From assembly GCA_937978655.1 (NCBI GenBank), contig CALJUX010000065.1, positions 1 through 13,379 of the forward strand: 13,379 bases of DNA. The letters are read 5' to 3'. How positions within the stretch are numbered: position 1 is the stretch's first letter; every line of letters starts with the position of its first letter. This DNA comes from an uncultured Chromatiaceae bacterium (GTDB lineage: Bacteria > Pseudomonadota > Gammaproteobacteria > Enterobacterales > Alteromonadaceae). Below are positions 1 to 8,426 of the stretch, piece by piece. A program made the position numbers and the translations under genes. The notes under the pieces were generated by a model. It searched no databases and had not been told where the DNA came from. It saw nothing but the letters and a program-made list of their open reading frames with translations.

Positions 1-3000
1 GTCGATACCATGTTGGCGCGCGATGTGGTCCGCGGCCCGGTCGAACGGGCTGTTATCACCCGGACGCTGACAGAGTCGCGCCAGCTGGAACAACTTGAAC
101 AACAGGCGATGGCACTGCATGAACAAGGGCAGCAGTCACAAGCGCTGGTGTTATTATTCGGTGCCGACTACGACACGCAGCTGCAAAACAGCGGCGCAGT
201 GCTGAAGCAAACGGATACGGCGCTGGATATCGCGGCCAACGCGGATATCAGCAACCTCGATCGCCGGGCCAATGTCGGCATGTGGGTTGCCGGTCTGCTG
301 ACGCTGGCCAGCCTGCTGGTGGTAACAGTGGTGCTGCAGCGTTTTTATCAGCTGCGCATTTTATTACCCATCTCCCGCCTGACGGCGTTTTTACGGCCGC
401 AACAGCAGGGGCCGGTTGATATTGCGCCTTATCTGGCCGAACACAATGAAATTGGCGAGCTGGCCCGGGCGCTGACTGATTTACAGCAAAAAACCCTGGC
501 GCTGGACGAACAACGGGCAAAACTGGTGCTGGCTGAAACCTGGTACCAGCAAATTTTGCAGTATGCGCCCGACGGGATGCTGGTGGTCGATGCGGCGGGT
601 TGTATCGAACTGGCCAATCCCAAAGCCCACCAACAATTTGGTTATGCCCCCGGCAGTATGCTCGGTATGTCGGTGGATACGCTGGTGCCTGATGATATTC
701 GTGCCGATCATCCGCAAAAACGTCAGTCGTTTATGCAAGGACCGCAGCATCGCAGTATGCACAGCATTCATGGGGAGTTCCGGGCGCTGAATGCTGCGGG
801 CGAAGAGTTTCCGATCGAGCTTGGCCTGACGCGGCTGCCGGCGCTGGCCGGACATGGCTCCTGCGCGCTGGCGACAGTGCGGGATATCGGCGAGCGCAAG
901 CGGTTTCAGCAGCAGATCTCCGATCAGCTGGAATTTCAGCGGGTGTTATTGGACACCTTGCCTTACCCGGTGTTTTTTAAAGACCAACAAGGGTTGTATC
1001 TGGGCTGCAATCAGGCATTCCTGCAAGCCTTTGCGATCAGCCGTGACGACATTATTGGCAAGTCAGTGCTGGACTTTCTCAAAGTACCGGCGCAGGACCG
1101 TGCGTCTTATCAGGCCGCGAACCAGCGCGTACTGGCGCAGGGTGGCAGTTATCAGGATGAGATCCGCTTAACATATGCAGACGGCCGCATGCATGAAGTG
1201 GCGTATATGTTGTCAGCCTACCGCGACAGCCAGGGCGAAACGGCGGGTCTGGTCGGCACTTTAATTGACATCACAGTGCACAAAGAAGCGCAACAGGCGC
1301 ATGCCGAAGCCAGAGCGCTGGCCGAGGCGGCGACGCGGATTAAATCTGAGTTTCTGGCCAACATGAGCCATGAGATCCGCACACCGATGAACGTGATCCT
1401 CGGGATGTCGCATCTGGCACTGCAACAGGACATGCCGGCCAAACAACGCAATTATCTGCAAAAAATCCACAGTGCCGGCCAGGGGCTGCTTGGCATCATC
1501 AATGACATTCTGGATTTGTCTAAACTGGAAGCCGGCAAGATGCATATTGAGCAGATCGATTTCTCGCTCGATGACGTGCTGGAAGCGCTGGTAGACCTTG
1601 CCACAGTCAGGGCGCAGGAAAAAGGCCTGGAGCTGCTGTTTAACATTAAAGCGGACGTGCCGGTGTATTTGCATGGCGACCCGTTACGGCTGAGCCAGAT
1701 CCTGAATAATTTTGTCAGCAATGCGCTGAAGTTTACCGAACGCGGCGAGATCACGTTAAAAGTAGAAACAACCGGCAGCTGGCAGGGGCCGGACGGCACC
1801 ACGTTGTGCCAGCTGTCATTTGCGGTGTCCGATACCGGCATTGGCATGACGGCGGAACAACAAGGGCAGTTATTCCAGTCATTCAGCCAGGCGGACGCGT
1901 CCACTTCACGCAAATACGGCGGCACTGGCCTTGGCCTGGCCATCAGTAAAAATCTGGTTGAACTGATGGGCGGCACTATCGGGGTGCGCTCGGAAGCCGG
2001 GCAGGGCAGTACCTTTTATTTCAGCCTGCCATTTGGGGTGCAGGCGCGGCAGCGCTCGTTTTCTAAAGACGCGCTGAGTCTGTCTGAGCTGCGGATCCTG
2101 GTGGTGGACGATAACGCCAGCGCCCGTGAGATTTTGCAGGACACCTTGCAGGGGCTGGGTTTTATGGTGGATGCCACCGACAGTGGCGCTGCGGCAGTAA
2201 CGCTGATCCAACAGGCGGCGCAGCAAGGCGCGCCTTATCAGCTGGTATTCCTGGACTGGATGATGCCCTCGCCGGACGGTCTGGAAACGGTGGCGAACCT
2301 GCAAGCCACGGCGACAACACTGCCGGTGCTGGTGATGGTGACGTCGTATAACCGCGATGAATTATGCACACTAAGCCAGCACCTGCCCGTGCGTGCGGTG
2401 CTGGTGAAACCGCTGACGCCGTCGACTTTATACGATTGTATTCTGGATATCTTTGGCAAAGCGATTTGGCAGGCCGAGCAAAGCAAACTGCCGCAGACGC
2501 GCAGCTGGTATTTTCAGCAACTGGCCGGCGCCAGCGTACTGCTGGTGGAAGATAACCCGGTCAATCAGGAAATGGCCGTTGAGCTGCTGCAGCAGGCCGG
2601 CATGCAGGTTGCGGTGGCCGAGAACGGCGCCGTGGCGCTGGCACTGGTGCAGCAGCAGAAATTTGATCTGGTGCTGATGGACTGTCAGATGCCGGTGATG
2701 GATGGTTTTACCGCCAGTCGTGAAATTCGCAAGCTGCCGCAGTTTGCCGGGTTGCCAATCCTGGCGATGACCGCCAATGCAATGGCCGACGACAAATTAC
2801 AGTGTTTTGCTGCCGGCATGAATGCCCATATCGCCAAACCCATTGATGTGGATGAGCTGTACCGCACCCTGTGGCAGTGGTTGCCGGGTGCCCAGGCGGC
2901 GCAACCGGGCCCGGCACTGGCGCCGCCTGCGGACGTGATGGCGGGGCTTCCGGCGGCAATACCGCCGATCGCAGGCTTACAGCTGGAGCAGGCGCTGCGC

Positions 3001-3540
3001 CGTCTCGGCGGCGACAAGGTCTTGCTGCAGAAAACGCTGCGCCGTTTTGTCACGCATCAGCGCGACAGTATGACCGCATTGCAGGCAGCAACGCCGGATG
3101 ACCAGGTGCGGCTACTGCACACCCTCAAAGGGCTGGCGGCCACTATCGGTGCCGACACGCTGGCAGCTCAGGTGGCCAGTGCCGAACAAGCCTGCCGGCG
3201 CGGTGAGCTGAGCGAGGCGGTGGTGCAGGCTATTACAAAGGATTTAAGCCAGCTGTGTGACGATATCAATGCCTGGCTGCCGGCCGAACCGGCGCCAGCG
3301 GCGGCTGTCAGCCTGCCTGACGCCGACAGCCGGGCCGGTTTGTTGCATTTGCGCCAGTTGCTGGCCGATGACGACGGCGCCGCAGTGCATCTGCTGGCTG
3401 AACTGTTGCCGGCGCTGCAGCGCTGCTGCGAGCCGGTCCTGCTTAAACAGCTGACCCTGGCACTGGATAATTTTGATTTTGAGCAGGCGCTGGCACTGTT
3501 GGCACCGCTGCTGGCGACTATGGAGCATCCCGATGACTGA
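1..3540 (+). CDS. Hybrid sensor histidine kinase with two receivers and Hpt (5' truncated)
   Basis: The reading frame is open from base 1, so the gene starts upstream of the window; the ATG at 10 is probably internal. Domains in order (nucleotide ranges): tail of a helical periplasmic sensor (1-270), transmembrane helix (about 274-340), HAMP-like linker (345-510), PAS 1 (about 538-900), PAS 2 (about 916-1290), HisKA with H-box SHEIRTP and phospho-His codon at 1369, HATPase_c (about 1680-2030; N-box NNFVSNALKF, G-boxes DTGIGM and GGTGLGLAIS), receiver 1 (about 2089-2440, phospho-Asp codon 2254 in LDWMMP), receiver 2 (about 2530-2870, Asp codon 2680 in MDCQMPVMDG, Lys in AKPID), and C-terminal Hpt (His codon 3118 in LLHTLKG). 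All phosphotransfer residues are present, so it should be an active inner-membrane phosphorelay kinase. Two receivers plus Hpt is a BarA/EvgS-like layout, but the signal is unknown. The next gene overlaps its end and is the likely partner. Confidence 0.95.
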   Translation, partial: VDTMLARDVVRGPVERAVITRTLTESRQLEQLEQQAMALHEQGQQSQALVLLFGADYDTQLQNSGAVLKQTDTALDIAANADISNLDRRANVGMWVAGLLTLASLLVVTVVLQRFYQLRILLPISRLTAFLRPQQQGPVDIAPYLAEHNEIGELARALTDLQQKTLALDEQRAKLVLAETWYQQILQYAPDGMLVVDAAGCIELANPKAHQQFGYAPGSMLGMSVDTLVPDDIRADHPQKRQSFMQGPQHRSMHSIHGEFRALNAAGEEFPIELGLTRLPALAGHGSCALATVRDIGERKRFQQQISDQLEFQRVLLDTLPYPVFFKDQQGLYLGCNQAFLQAFAISRDDIIGKSVLDFLKVPAQDRASYQAANQRVLAQGGSYQDEIRLTYADGRMHEVAYMLSAYRDSQGETAGLVGTLIDITVHKEAQQAHAEARALAEAATRIKSEFLANMSHEIRTPMNVILGMSHLALQQDMPAKQRNYLQKIHSAGQGLLGIINDILDLSKLEAGKMHIEQIDFSLDDVLEALVDLATVRAQEKGLELLFNIKADVPVYLHGDPLRLSQILNNFVSNALKFTERGEITLKVETTGSWQGPDGTTLCQLSFAVSDTGIGMTAEQQGQLFQSFSQADASTSRKYGGTGLGLAISKNLVELMGGTIGVRSEAGQGSTFYFSLPFGVQARQRSFSKDALSLSELRILVVDDNASAREILQDTLQGLGFMVDATDSGAAAVTLIQQAAQQGAPYQLVFLDWMMPSPDGLETVANLQATATTLPVLVMVTSYNRDELCTLSQHLPVRAVLVKPLTPSTLYDCILDIFGKAIWQAEQSKLPQTRSWYFQQLAGASVLLVEDNPVNQEMAVELLQQAGMQVAVAENGAVALALVQQQKFDLVLMDCQMPVMDGFTASREIRKLPQFAGLPILAMTANAMADDKLQCFAAGMNAHIAKPIDVDELYRTLWQWLPGAQAAQPGPALAPPADVMAGLPAAIPPIAGLQLEQALRRLGGDKVLLQKTLRRFVTHQRDSMTALQAATPDDQVRLLHTLKGLAATIGADTLAAQVASAEQACRRGELSEAVVQAITKDLSQLCDDINAWLPAEPAPAAAVSLPDADSRAGLLHLRQLLADDDGAAVHLLAELLPALQRCCEPVLLKQLTLALDNFDFEQALALLAPLLATMEHPDD

Positions 3541-4585
3541 TTTGTTGCAACACACCATTTTGCTGGTCGATGACGTGCCGGATAATTTAAATATCCTCAA
3601 CGAGCTGCTGTCACCCTGTTACAAAACCAAAGTCGCCACTTCAGGCGAACGGGCTTTAAAAATTATTGAGTCGGCGACGCCACCGGATCTGGTGCTGCTG
3701 GACATTATGATGCCGGGGCTGAATGGTTATCAGGTGTGCCAGCGCATCAAGGCCAATCCGGACCGCCGGCACATTCCGGTAATTTTTGTCACGGCGATGA
3801 ACGAAGTGGACGATGAGCAATACGGCTTTGCGCTCGGCGCGGTGGATTACATCACCAAGCCTATCAGCCCGTCGCTGGTGCTGGCGCGGGTAAAAACGCA
3901 GCTGGCGCTGTATGACCAGAATCGCGAACTGGCGCGTCAGGTGGAGGCGCGTACCCGTGAGTTATACCAGACCCGGCAGCAAATTATCCGCCGCCTCGGC
4001 CGGGCTGCCGAATACCGCGACAATGAAACCGGCAACCATATTTTGCGCATGAGCCATTTTTGTAAAGTGCTGGCGCAAGGCTATGGCATGGGCGAAAAGG
4101 CGGTGGAGATCCTGTTTAACGCTTCACCGATGCATGATGTCGGCAAAATTGGTATTCCTGATCAGATCCTGCTCAAACCCGGCAAGCTCAATGACGAAGA
4201 ATGGGCGCTGATGCGCCGCCATCCGCAATTTGGTGCGGACATCATCGGCAAACATCAGGACGAACTGCTGCAGGCGGCCCGTGAAATTGCGCTGTACCAC
4301 CACGAAAAATGGGACGGCAGCGGCTATCCGCATGGTCTGGCCGGCGAGGACATCCCGCTGATGGCGCGCATCGCCGCGCTGGCTGATGTGTTTGACGCCC
4401 TGACCACAGTACGACCCTATAAAAAAGCCTGGGACATCGACGCCGCCATCGCTTTGATCCAAAGCGAATTTGGCCGGCATTTTGACCCGGCGCTGCAGCC
4501 GGTGTTCAGCGCTGTGTTACCGCAGTTGCTGCAGATCCGCGAACGCTTTGCCGATCAGCTGGGAGCCATTGACGAAGACTGCTAG
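3533..4585 (+). CDS. Response regulator with HD-GYP domain (predicted c-di-GMP phosphodiesterase)
   Basis: This 350-residue protein has an N-terminal receiver (residues 1-125; acidic pocket DD at 13-14, phospho-Asp D57 in LLDIMMPG, Lys109 in ITKP), a short helical linker, and an RpfG-type HD-GYP domain (about 150-345). Metal and catalytic motifs are intact: TGNHILRM with His169, MHDVGKIGIPD with H201/D202, and HHEKWDGSGYP with H256/H257 and GYP 264-266. HD-GYP domains hydrolyse cyclic di-GMP, so phosphorylation probably controls c-di-GMP breakdown in the cytosol. I chose the ATG at 3533 over an earlier in-frame ATG at 3473 because it begins right at the receiver domain, has GGAG at 3522-3525, and overlaps the kinase stop as ATGACTGA, implying translational coupling. 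The upstream hybrid kinase is the obvious phosphodonor, an inference from the overlap. Confidence 0.95.
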   Translation: MTDLLQHTILLVDDVPDNLNILNELLSPCYKTKVATSGERALKIIESATPPDLVLLDIMMPGLNGYQVCQRIKANPDRRHIPVIFVTAMNEVDDEQYGFALGAVDYITKPISPSLVLARVKTQLALYDQNRELARQVEARTRELYQTRQQIIRRLGRAAEYRDNETGNHILRMSHFCKVLAQGYGMGEKAVEILFNASPMHDVGKIGIPDQILLKPGKLNDEEWALMRRHPQFGADIIGKHQDELLQAAREIALYHHEKWDGSGYPHGLAGEDIPLMARIAALADVFDALTTVRPYKKAWDIDAAIALIQSEFGRHFDPALQPVFSAVLPQLLQIRERFADQLGAIDEDC

Positions 4586-4621
4586 TCCCAGTTCCGAAAG
4601 CACAAACTCACTTTTATTTCA

Positions 4622-4646
4622 GCGCCCACCGCACCGGCATGGGCGC
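4622..4646 (+). terminator. Hairpin after the HD-GYP gene, possible terminator
   Basis: GCGCCCA (4622-4628) pairs with TGGGCGC (4640-4646), and CCG/CGG inside extends the stem. It lies 37 bp after the HD-GYP stop codon. There is no U-tract after the stem on the + strand (CAAAAACC follows), so it is not a canonical intrinsic terminator; it may be an RNA 3'-end stabiliser or part of the leader of the next gene. I see no convincing promoter in the remaining intergenic sequence to 4794. Confidence 0.35.
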
Positions 4647-4794
4647 CAAAAACCTGCTATAACTCAATACATTGTCTGCTCTGTGTCGGTGTTTGTCGGA
4701 CCTGAAAACACCTGTCTGCCTCGGAAGGCCTCACTGGATAAAACGATGGCAAAAGCGATGTTGTGCCAACCGCTGTCGATAAAGAGATGATGTT

Positions 4795-5502
4795 ATGGCT
4801 GAACCCAAATCCCCGAAGCAATACTCCGCCGCTGTACTTGCCGTTTTGCTGTTGACGCCCTGCGTATCGCAGGCCGAACTCAGCTCCACTGTGACCCTGA
4901 CCAGTGATTATTTGTTTAATGGTATCACTCTGACTGACCATGATCCGGCGTTGCAGCCGAGCCTGGACTGGAACAATGGTGCCGGTTTATACGGCGGGCT
5001 TTGGGCGTCCAATGTCAAATTTGCACCTGGCACCAGTGTCGAATTTGACGCCACTGTCGGGCACTGGTGGCAACTCAATGCCGACTGGCTGCTGGATGTC
5101 GGCATTGCGCAATATACCTATCACGGCTCCGACGGGGCGCAAAGCCGCGGCTTTAATTTTCCGGAAGCCTATCTAAAAATCTCTTATCAAAAAACCAAGT
5201 TATCTTATTGGTATGCCTCAGATTATTTTGGCGCCGGCGGTGGTCATTATATCGTCGCGCTGAATCACTCTATCCCGCTGGGCCCGGGTGAGTTGCTGCT
5301 GCAGGCCGACCGTTCGACCTCCACCCAAACCGACAAATTTATGCGCGACAACGACGGTACTTATCATCACTGGCGGCTTGGGTATCAGCAAGCTGCCTTT
5401 GGCCTCAACTGGATCCTGGCCTTTGATGATACCGATCTGGAGTTGCCGGTGCTGGGCGATGCCAGGGTGTCGCTCAGTGTCAGTAAAACTTTTCCGTGGT
5501 AA
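4795..5502 (+). CDS. TorF-family (Gcw_chp) putative outer-membrane porin
   Basis: This 235-residue protein has a Sec signal peptide (hydrophobic stretch 11-22, likely cleavage VSQA|E after residue 27). The mature part is beta-rich with alternating aromatics (TLTSDYLFNGITLTDHDPALQ and, later, GLYGGLWASN). That opening, the roughly 210-residue mature size and the ending on an aromatic residue (KTFPW, an outer-membrane insertion signature) fit the Gcw_chp/TorF-like family of small outer-membrane barrels. Physiological substrates of this family are mostly unknown; I infer a porin or barrel role from the fold only. The ATG at 4795 is preceded by a modest AGAGA-type Shine-Dalgarno. The gene is followed 27 bp later by the chemoreceptor, so the two could be co-transcribed. 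Confidence 0.85.
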   Translation: MAEPKSPKQYSAAVLAVLLLTPCVSQAELSSTVTLTSDYLFNGITLTDHDPALQPSLDWNNGAGLYGGLWASNVKFAPGTSVEFDATVGHWWQLNADWLLDVGIAQYTYHGSDGAQSRGFNFPEAYLKISYQKTKLSYWYASDYFGAGGGHYIVALNHSIPLGPGELLLQADRSTSTQTDKFMRDNDGTYHHWRLGYQQAAFGLNWILAFDDTDLELPVLGDARVSLSVSKTFPW

Positions 5503-5529
5503 TGACGGCTTTCATTTTCGAGGTTCTGT

Positions 5530-7644
5530 ATGCAGGTTGATTCTTTACGCTTTAAATTAAGTGCCGGCATGGCGGTGTTGATTACGCTGGTGGTGTCTTT
5601 GCTGACCGGCCTCGGCTGGTTTTCCAGTAAAAGTAACAATGATGCGGCGGTCCTGCTGCTGAATCAGTCGTTACAACAACAGGCAGAGGCGACGCTGAGT
5701 GACGCCGCCAGTGGGATCGCCGAAGAAACTTCCGCGCTGATTAACCGCAATTTTGACCTGGCCCATTCTTTCTCGGCATTGCTCAGCAGCACCGCGCATG
5801 GCAGTGGTGATACGCCGTACAGCCGCGAACGGGTGCAGCAGCAGGCCGGCGCCTTATTGCGCAGTAACGCTGGGATCAGTGCGTTGTATGCCCAGTTTGA
5901 AGCCAACGGCTATGACCAGCTGGACAGTCAGTATGACGGTTCGCAGCAGCACAGCTCAAAGCAGGGCACGATGGAGATCTATTGGGTGCGCGACGGCCAG
6001 GATCTGAAGTTTGTCCAGGTGCCGGACCCTGCGGTCAAATATGTCGAAACCCGCAATCAATATGGTGTGCGCGAAGCCGAATGGTATCTGTGCAGCCGCG
6101 ACAGCCTGAAACCTTGCCTGATGGAACCTTATTTATGGGAAATAGCGCCGGGCAATTCGGTGTTGTTAACGTCCCTGGTATATCCGGTGGTAACCTCAGG
6201 CACTTTCCGTGGCGTGGCCGGGGTGGATATGAATCTGCCGGTGTTACAGGAACTGGTGGAACGGCAGGCGGCGCAGCTGTATGGCGGCCAGGTCAAACTA
6301 TATCTGCTGAGTAAATATGGTTTGGTGCTGGCCAGTAATGTGCTGGCCAAAGATCTGGGTAAAGCCTTACCGGAGCTGGATAAAGGCCTGCATCAGCATT
6401 TGCAGCAGCACAAAGGCGAACTGGCGGTGTATCAGGATGATTTGGTGATCAGCCAGCCGCTGCGGGTCGACGCGGCCAGTGCCGACTGGCAGGTGGTGGT
6501 GGCCGTGCCGCGTGCTGTGGCCCTGGCGGCCGCGCGGCAGCTGGAGCAGCAACTGAACACTGCTGCAGACAGTACCTCCGGCCGCATGCTGATGCTGGGG
6601 CTGGCGCTGCTGTTTGCCGGCGTGCTGATTGTCGCCTTGTGGTTAAAACGCGCGGTGGCGCCGGTGATGCAGATGGGGCAGCTGATGCAGGAACTGGCAG
6701 GTGCCGAAGGCGACCTGACCCGGCAACTGCAAAGTGACAAAGCGCTGGAGCTGCGGCTGATGGCCGAGGGCTTTAATGCTTTCACCGCGAAACTGCGCCA
6801 GATGATCAGCGCGCTGAAACAATCATCGGTGGCTTTGCAGGGGCAGGCGGCGCATCTGGTCAGCACGGGTCAGCAAACGAATCAGGCCACCCATTTACAA
6901 GCCGCCGAAGTGCAGAGTGTGGCGTCGGCGATGCATGAGATGACCGCGACAGCGCATGAAGTGGCGAATCTGGCGAGCCGCACCGCCGAAGGTGCGCAGT
7001 CCAGTTTACAGGCGCTGCAGCAGGCCAATCAGCTGTTTCGCACCACAGTGTCGGCCTTTGAAGCCGTGGCGGCAGAGTTTGAACAAACCCGGCTGGCGGT
7101 GCAGTCGGTGTCGCAGAGTAGCCAGCAAATCAATGGCATTATTGAAGTGATCCAGGCCATTGCCGAACAAACCAATTTGCTGGCACTGAATGCTGCCATC
7201 GAAGCGGCGCGGGCCGGCGAGCAGGGCCGTGGTTTTGCGGTGGTCGCCGACGAAGTGCGCTCATTAGCCGCGCGCACTCACAGTTCCACCGATGAAATTA
7301 AAAAACTTATTCAGGATCTGCAGCTGCAGGTAGCTGGCACTGTCAGCCAAATCACCGCCAATACCACTAAAGTGACCACCACGCTGCAGGAAGCCGAAAC
7401 CTCTTACAGCCAGCTGTCGGCGGCCACCAGCGGTATTTCGGCCATTGCGGATAACGCCTTTCAGGTGGCGGCGGCGGCTGAACAACAAAATCAGGTCAGT
7501 GAAGAGATTAACCGTAATATCACGGCGATTGACGACGCCACCCGGCAGCTGGAGCAGTTGTCTGGTGACAATCTGCAAATCAGTCAGCAGATTGGCAATA
7601 TCACCGATGATATCAACGCCCAGCTCGGCCGGCTGCGTAACTAA
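5530..7644 (+). CDS. Methyl-accepting chemotaxis protein with Cache-like periplasmic sensor
   Basis: This 704-residue protein has TM1 at about residues 12-31, a large periplasmic region (32-350), TM2 at about 353-372, HAMP at about 373-425 and a long cytoplasmic signalling coiled coil. The highly conserved hairpin tip lies at 546-577 (EQTNLLALNAAIEAARAGEQ then GRGFAVVADEVR), which binds CheA/CheW. The periplasmic part looks like a double Cache domain: a motif region around 185-235 ends in GVAGVDMNL (Asp233), typical of the membrane-distal Cache strand. I do not see the complete amino-acid-binding Cache signature, so the ligand cannot be assigned. C188 and C196 form a close periplasmic cysteine pair that might be a disulfide. 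The protein ends in GRLRN without a CheR-tethering pentapeptide. The start at 5530 has GAGG at 5520-5523. No sigma-28 promoter is evident. Confidence 0.95.
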   Translation: MQVDSLRFKLSAGMAVLITLVVSLLTGLGWFSSKSNNDAAVLLLNQSLQQQAEATLSDAASGIAEETSALINRNFDLAHSFSALLSSTAHGSGDTPYSRERVQQQAGALLRSNAGISALYAQFEANGYDQLDSQYDGSQQHSSKQGTMEIYWVRDGQDLKFVQVPDPAVKYVETRNQYGVREAEWYLCSRDSLKPCLMEPYLWEIAPGNSVLLTSLVYPVVTSGTFRGVAGVDMNLPVLQELVERQAAQLYGGQVKLYLLSKYGLVLASNVLAKDLGKALPELDKGLHQHLQQHKGELAVYQDDLVISQPLRVDAASADWQVVVAVPRAVALAAARQLEQQLNTAADSTSGRMLMLGLALLFAGVLIVALWLKRAVAPVMQMGQLMQELAGAEGDLTRQLQSDKALELRLMAEGFNAFTAKLRQMISALKQSSVALQGQAAHLVSTGQQTNQATHLQAAEVQSVASAMHEMTATAHEVANLASRTAEGAQSSLQALQQANQLFRTTVSAFEAVAAEFEQTRLAVQSVSQSSQQINGIIEVIQAIAEQTNLLALNAAIEAARAGEQGRGFAVVADEVRSLAARTHSSTDEIKKLIQDLQLQVAGTVSQITANTTKVTTTLQEAETSYSQLSAATSGISAIADNAFQVAAAAEQQNQVSEEINRNITAIDDATRQLEQLSGDNLQISQQIGNITDDINAQLGRLRN

Positions 7645-7667
7645 AACAGGCATAACCTTTGCAATTC

Positions 7668-7695
7668 CCGCCTCAGGCACTTTTACCTGAGGCGG
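7668..7695 (+). promoter_or_regulatory. Perfect 10-bp hairpin covering the ribosome binding site of the next gene
   Basis: CCGCCTCAGG (7668-7677) and CCTGAGGCGG (7686-7695) form a perfect GC-rich stem with an 8-nt loop, CACTTTTA. With one bulged C the pairing extends to the flanking TT/AA. The stem contains the only Shine-Dalgarno-like sequence of the downstream gene (GAGG, 7689-7692), and the ATG follows at 7702. The tail (AACTTTATG) is a poor U-tract, so the hairpin may act as a weak terminator after the chemoreceptor, as a translational gate for the next gene, or both. The structure is seen directly; its role is inferred. Confidence 0.55.
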
Positions 7696-7701
7696 AACTT
7701 T

Positions 7702-8352
7702 ATGTCACTGCAACTCCAGGCCGCAGCCGCGCTGTGGCCGTCCACCACCGGGTTTTCCGGCAATCTCAGCGCACTGCAACAATCTGCCGGCGACACGGCA
7801 GAAAGTGGCAACGAGCTTGCCGGCGAATTTGCCGCCGCGATGCAACAATCACAAGCTGTGCAGCAGCAGCTGCACAAGGCGCCCGCCGAAACCGCAGCCG
7901 AAGAAACCGCGCAGGCTGGTGCTGCGACGCCGGATCAGGGCAATCAGAGTGTGGCCGGCAGCAGTCAGGCCAACGGCTCCGGCAGCAAAAATTCCGACAA
8001 CGAAGCCAACAGCGAACAGGCGCAGAAATTTCTCGATGGTCTGATGGAACAGTTGCTGGCCAACCGGCTGGGGCTGAATAAAAAAGAGATGGACCGGCTG
8101 AAAGAGAAAATTGCTGAGCTGGAATTAAAACGCAAAGAGCTGACCGAGCAGGCTAATCGCGGTGGCGATACGGCGAAGCTCAGCACGGCTATCAGTCAGA
8201 TAGATACGCAGATAGCGCAGTTACAAAAGCAGCTGGAACAGCTGATCCGCGAAAACGAGCTGGCGAAAAACAATCCGGACGATGATAAACGCCGGGAGTG
8301 GTCGGCGCAGAGTTTAGGCCAGTCGGCACAAAGCCTGAGCCCGTCGGCATAA
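7702..8352 (+). CDS. Coiled-coil protein of unknown function, weakly FlxA-like
   Basis: This 216-residue protein has no signal peptide or membrane segment, so it is probably cytoplasmic or exported by a non-Sec route. Residues 1-105 are low-complexity and rich in Ala, Gln, Ser and Asn. Residues about 105-190 form a predicted coiled coil in two helices (MDRLKEKIAELELKRKEL and ISQIDTQIAQLQKQLEQL) with a Gly-Gly-Asp break between. The tail is polar and repetitive (AQSLGQSAQSLSPSA). The two-helix pattern resembles the FlxA-like family, whose founding member is a flagellar-regulon protein of unknown function; the neighbouring chemoreceptor makes that link plausible, but the match is by eye and weak. 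The start is the first ATG after the hairpin that carries its Shine-Dalgarno. It converges with the cluster on the opposite strand. Confidence 0.8.
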   Translation: MSLQLQAAAALWPSTTGFSGNLSALQQSAGDTAESGNELAGEFAAAMQQSQAVQQQLHKAPAETAAEETAQAGAATPDQGNQSVAGSSQANGSGSKNSDNEANSEQAQKFLDGLMEQLLANRLGLNKKEMDRLKEKIAELELKRKELTEQANRGGDTAKLSTAISQIDTQIAQLQKQLEQLIRENELAKNNPDDDKRREWSAQSLGQSAQSLSPSA

Positions 8353-8388
8353 CTTGCCCGGCGGCTTGGTGACTGTCAGAGAAGCAGA

Positions 8389-8414
8389 CTGCAACAGGTG
8401 CCAGCCCGTTGCAG
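8389..8414. terminator. Hairpin between convergent genes, possible bidirectional terminator
   Basis: CTGCAAC (8389-8395) pairs with GTTGCAG (8408-8414) across a 12-nt loop, in the 74-bp gap between two convergent genes. Its position suits a shared terminator, but no clear U-tract follows on either strand, so the assignment rests mainly on location. Confidence 0.4.
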
Positions 8415-8426
8415 CCTGTGGTCAGT

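Noticed and set aside
3473..3532. Longer N-terminus for the HD-GYP regulator
   Set aside because: The extra 20 residues are Trp/Arg/Cys-rich shadow of the kinase frame; the receiver starts at the ATG at 3533, which has a Shine-Dalgarno.
5480..5529. Sigma-28 promoter before the chemoreceptor (TAAAAC...)
   Set aside because: No GCCGATAA-like -10 at the needed distance.
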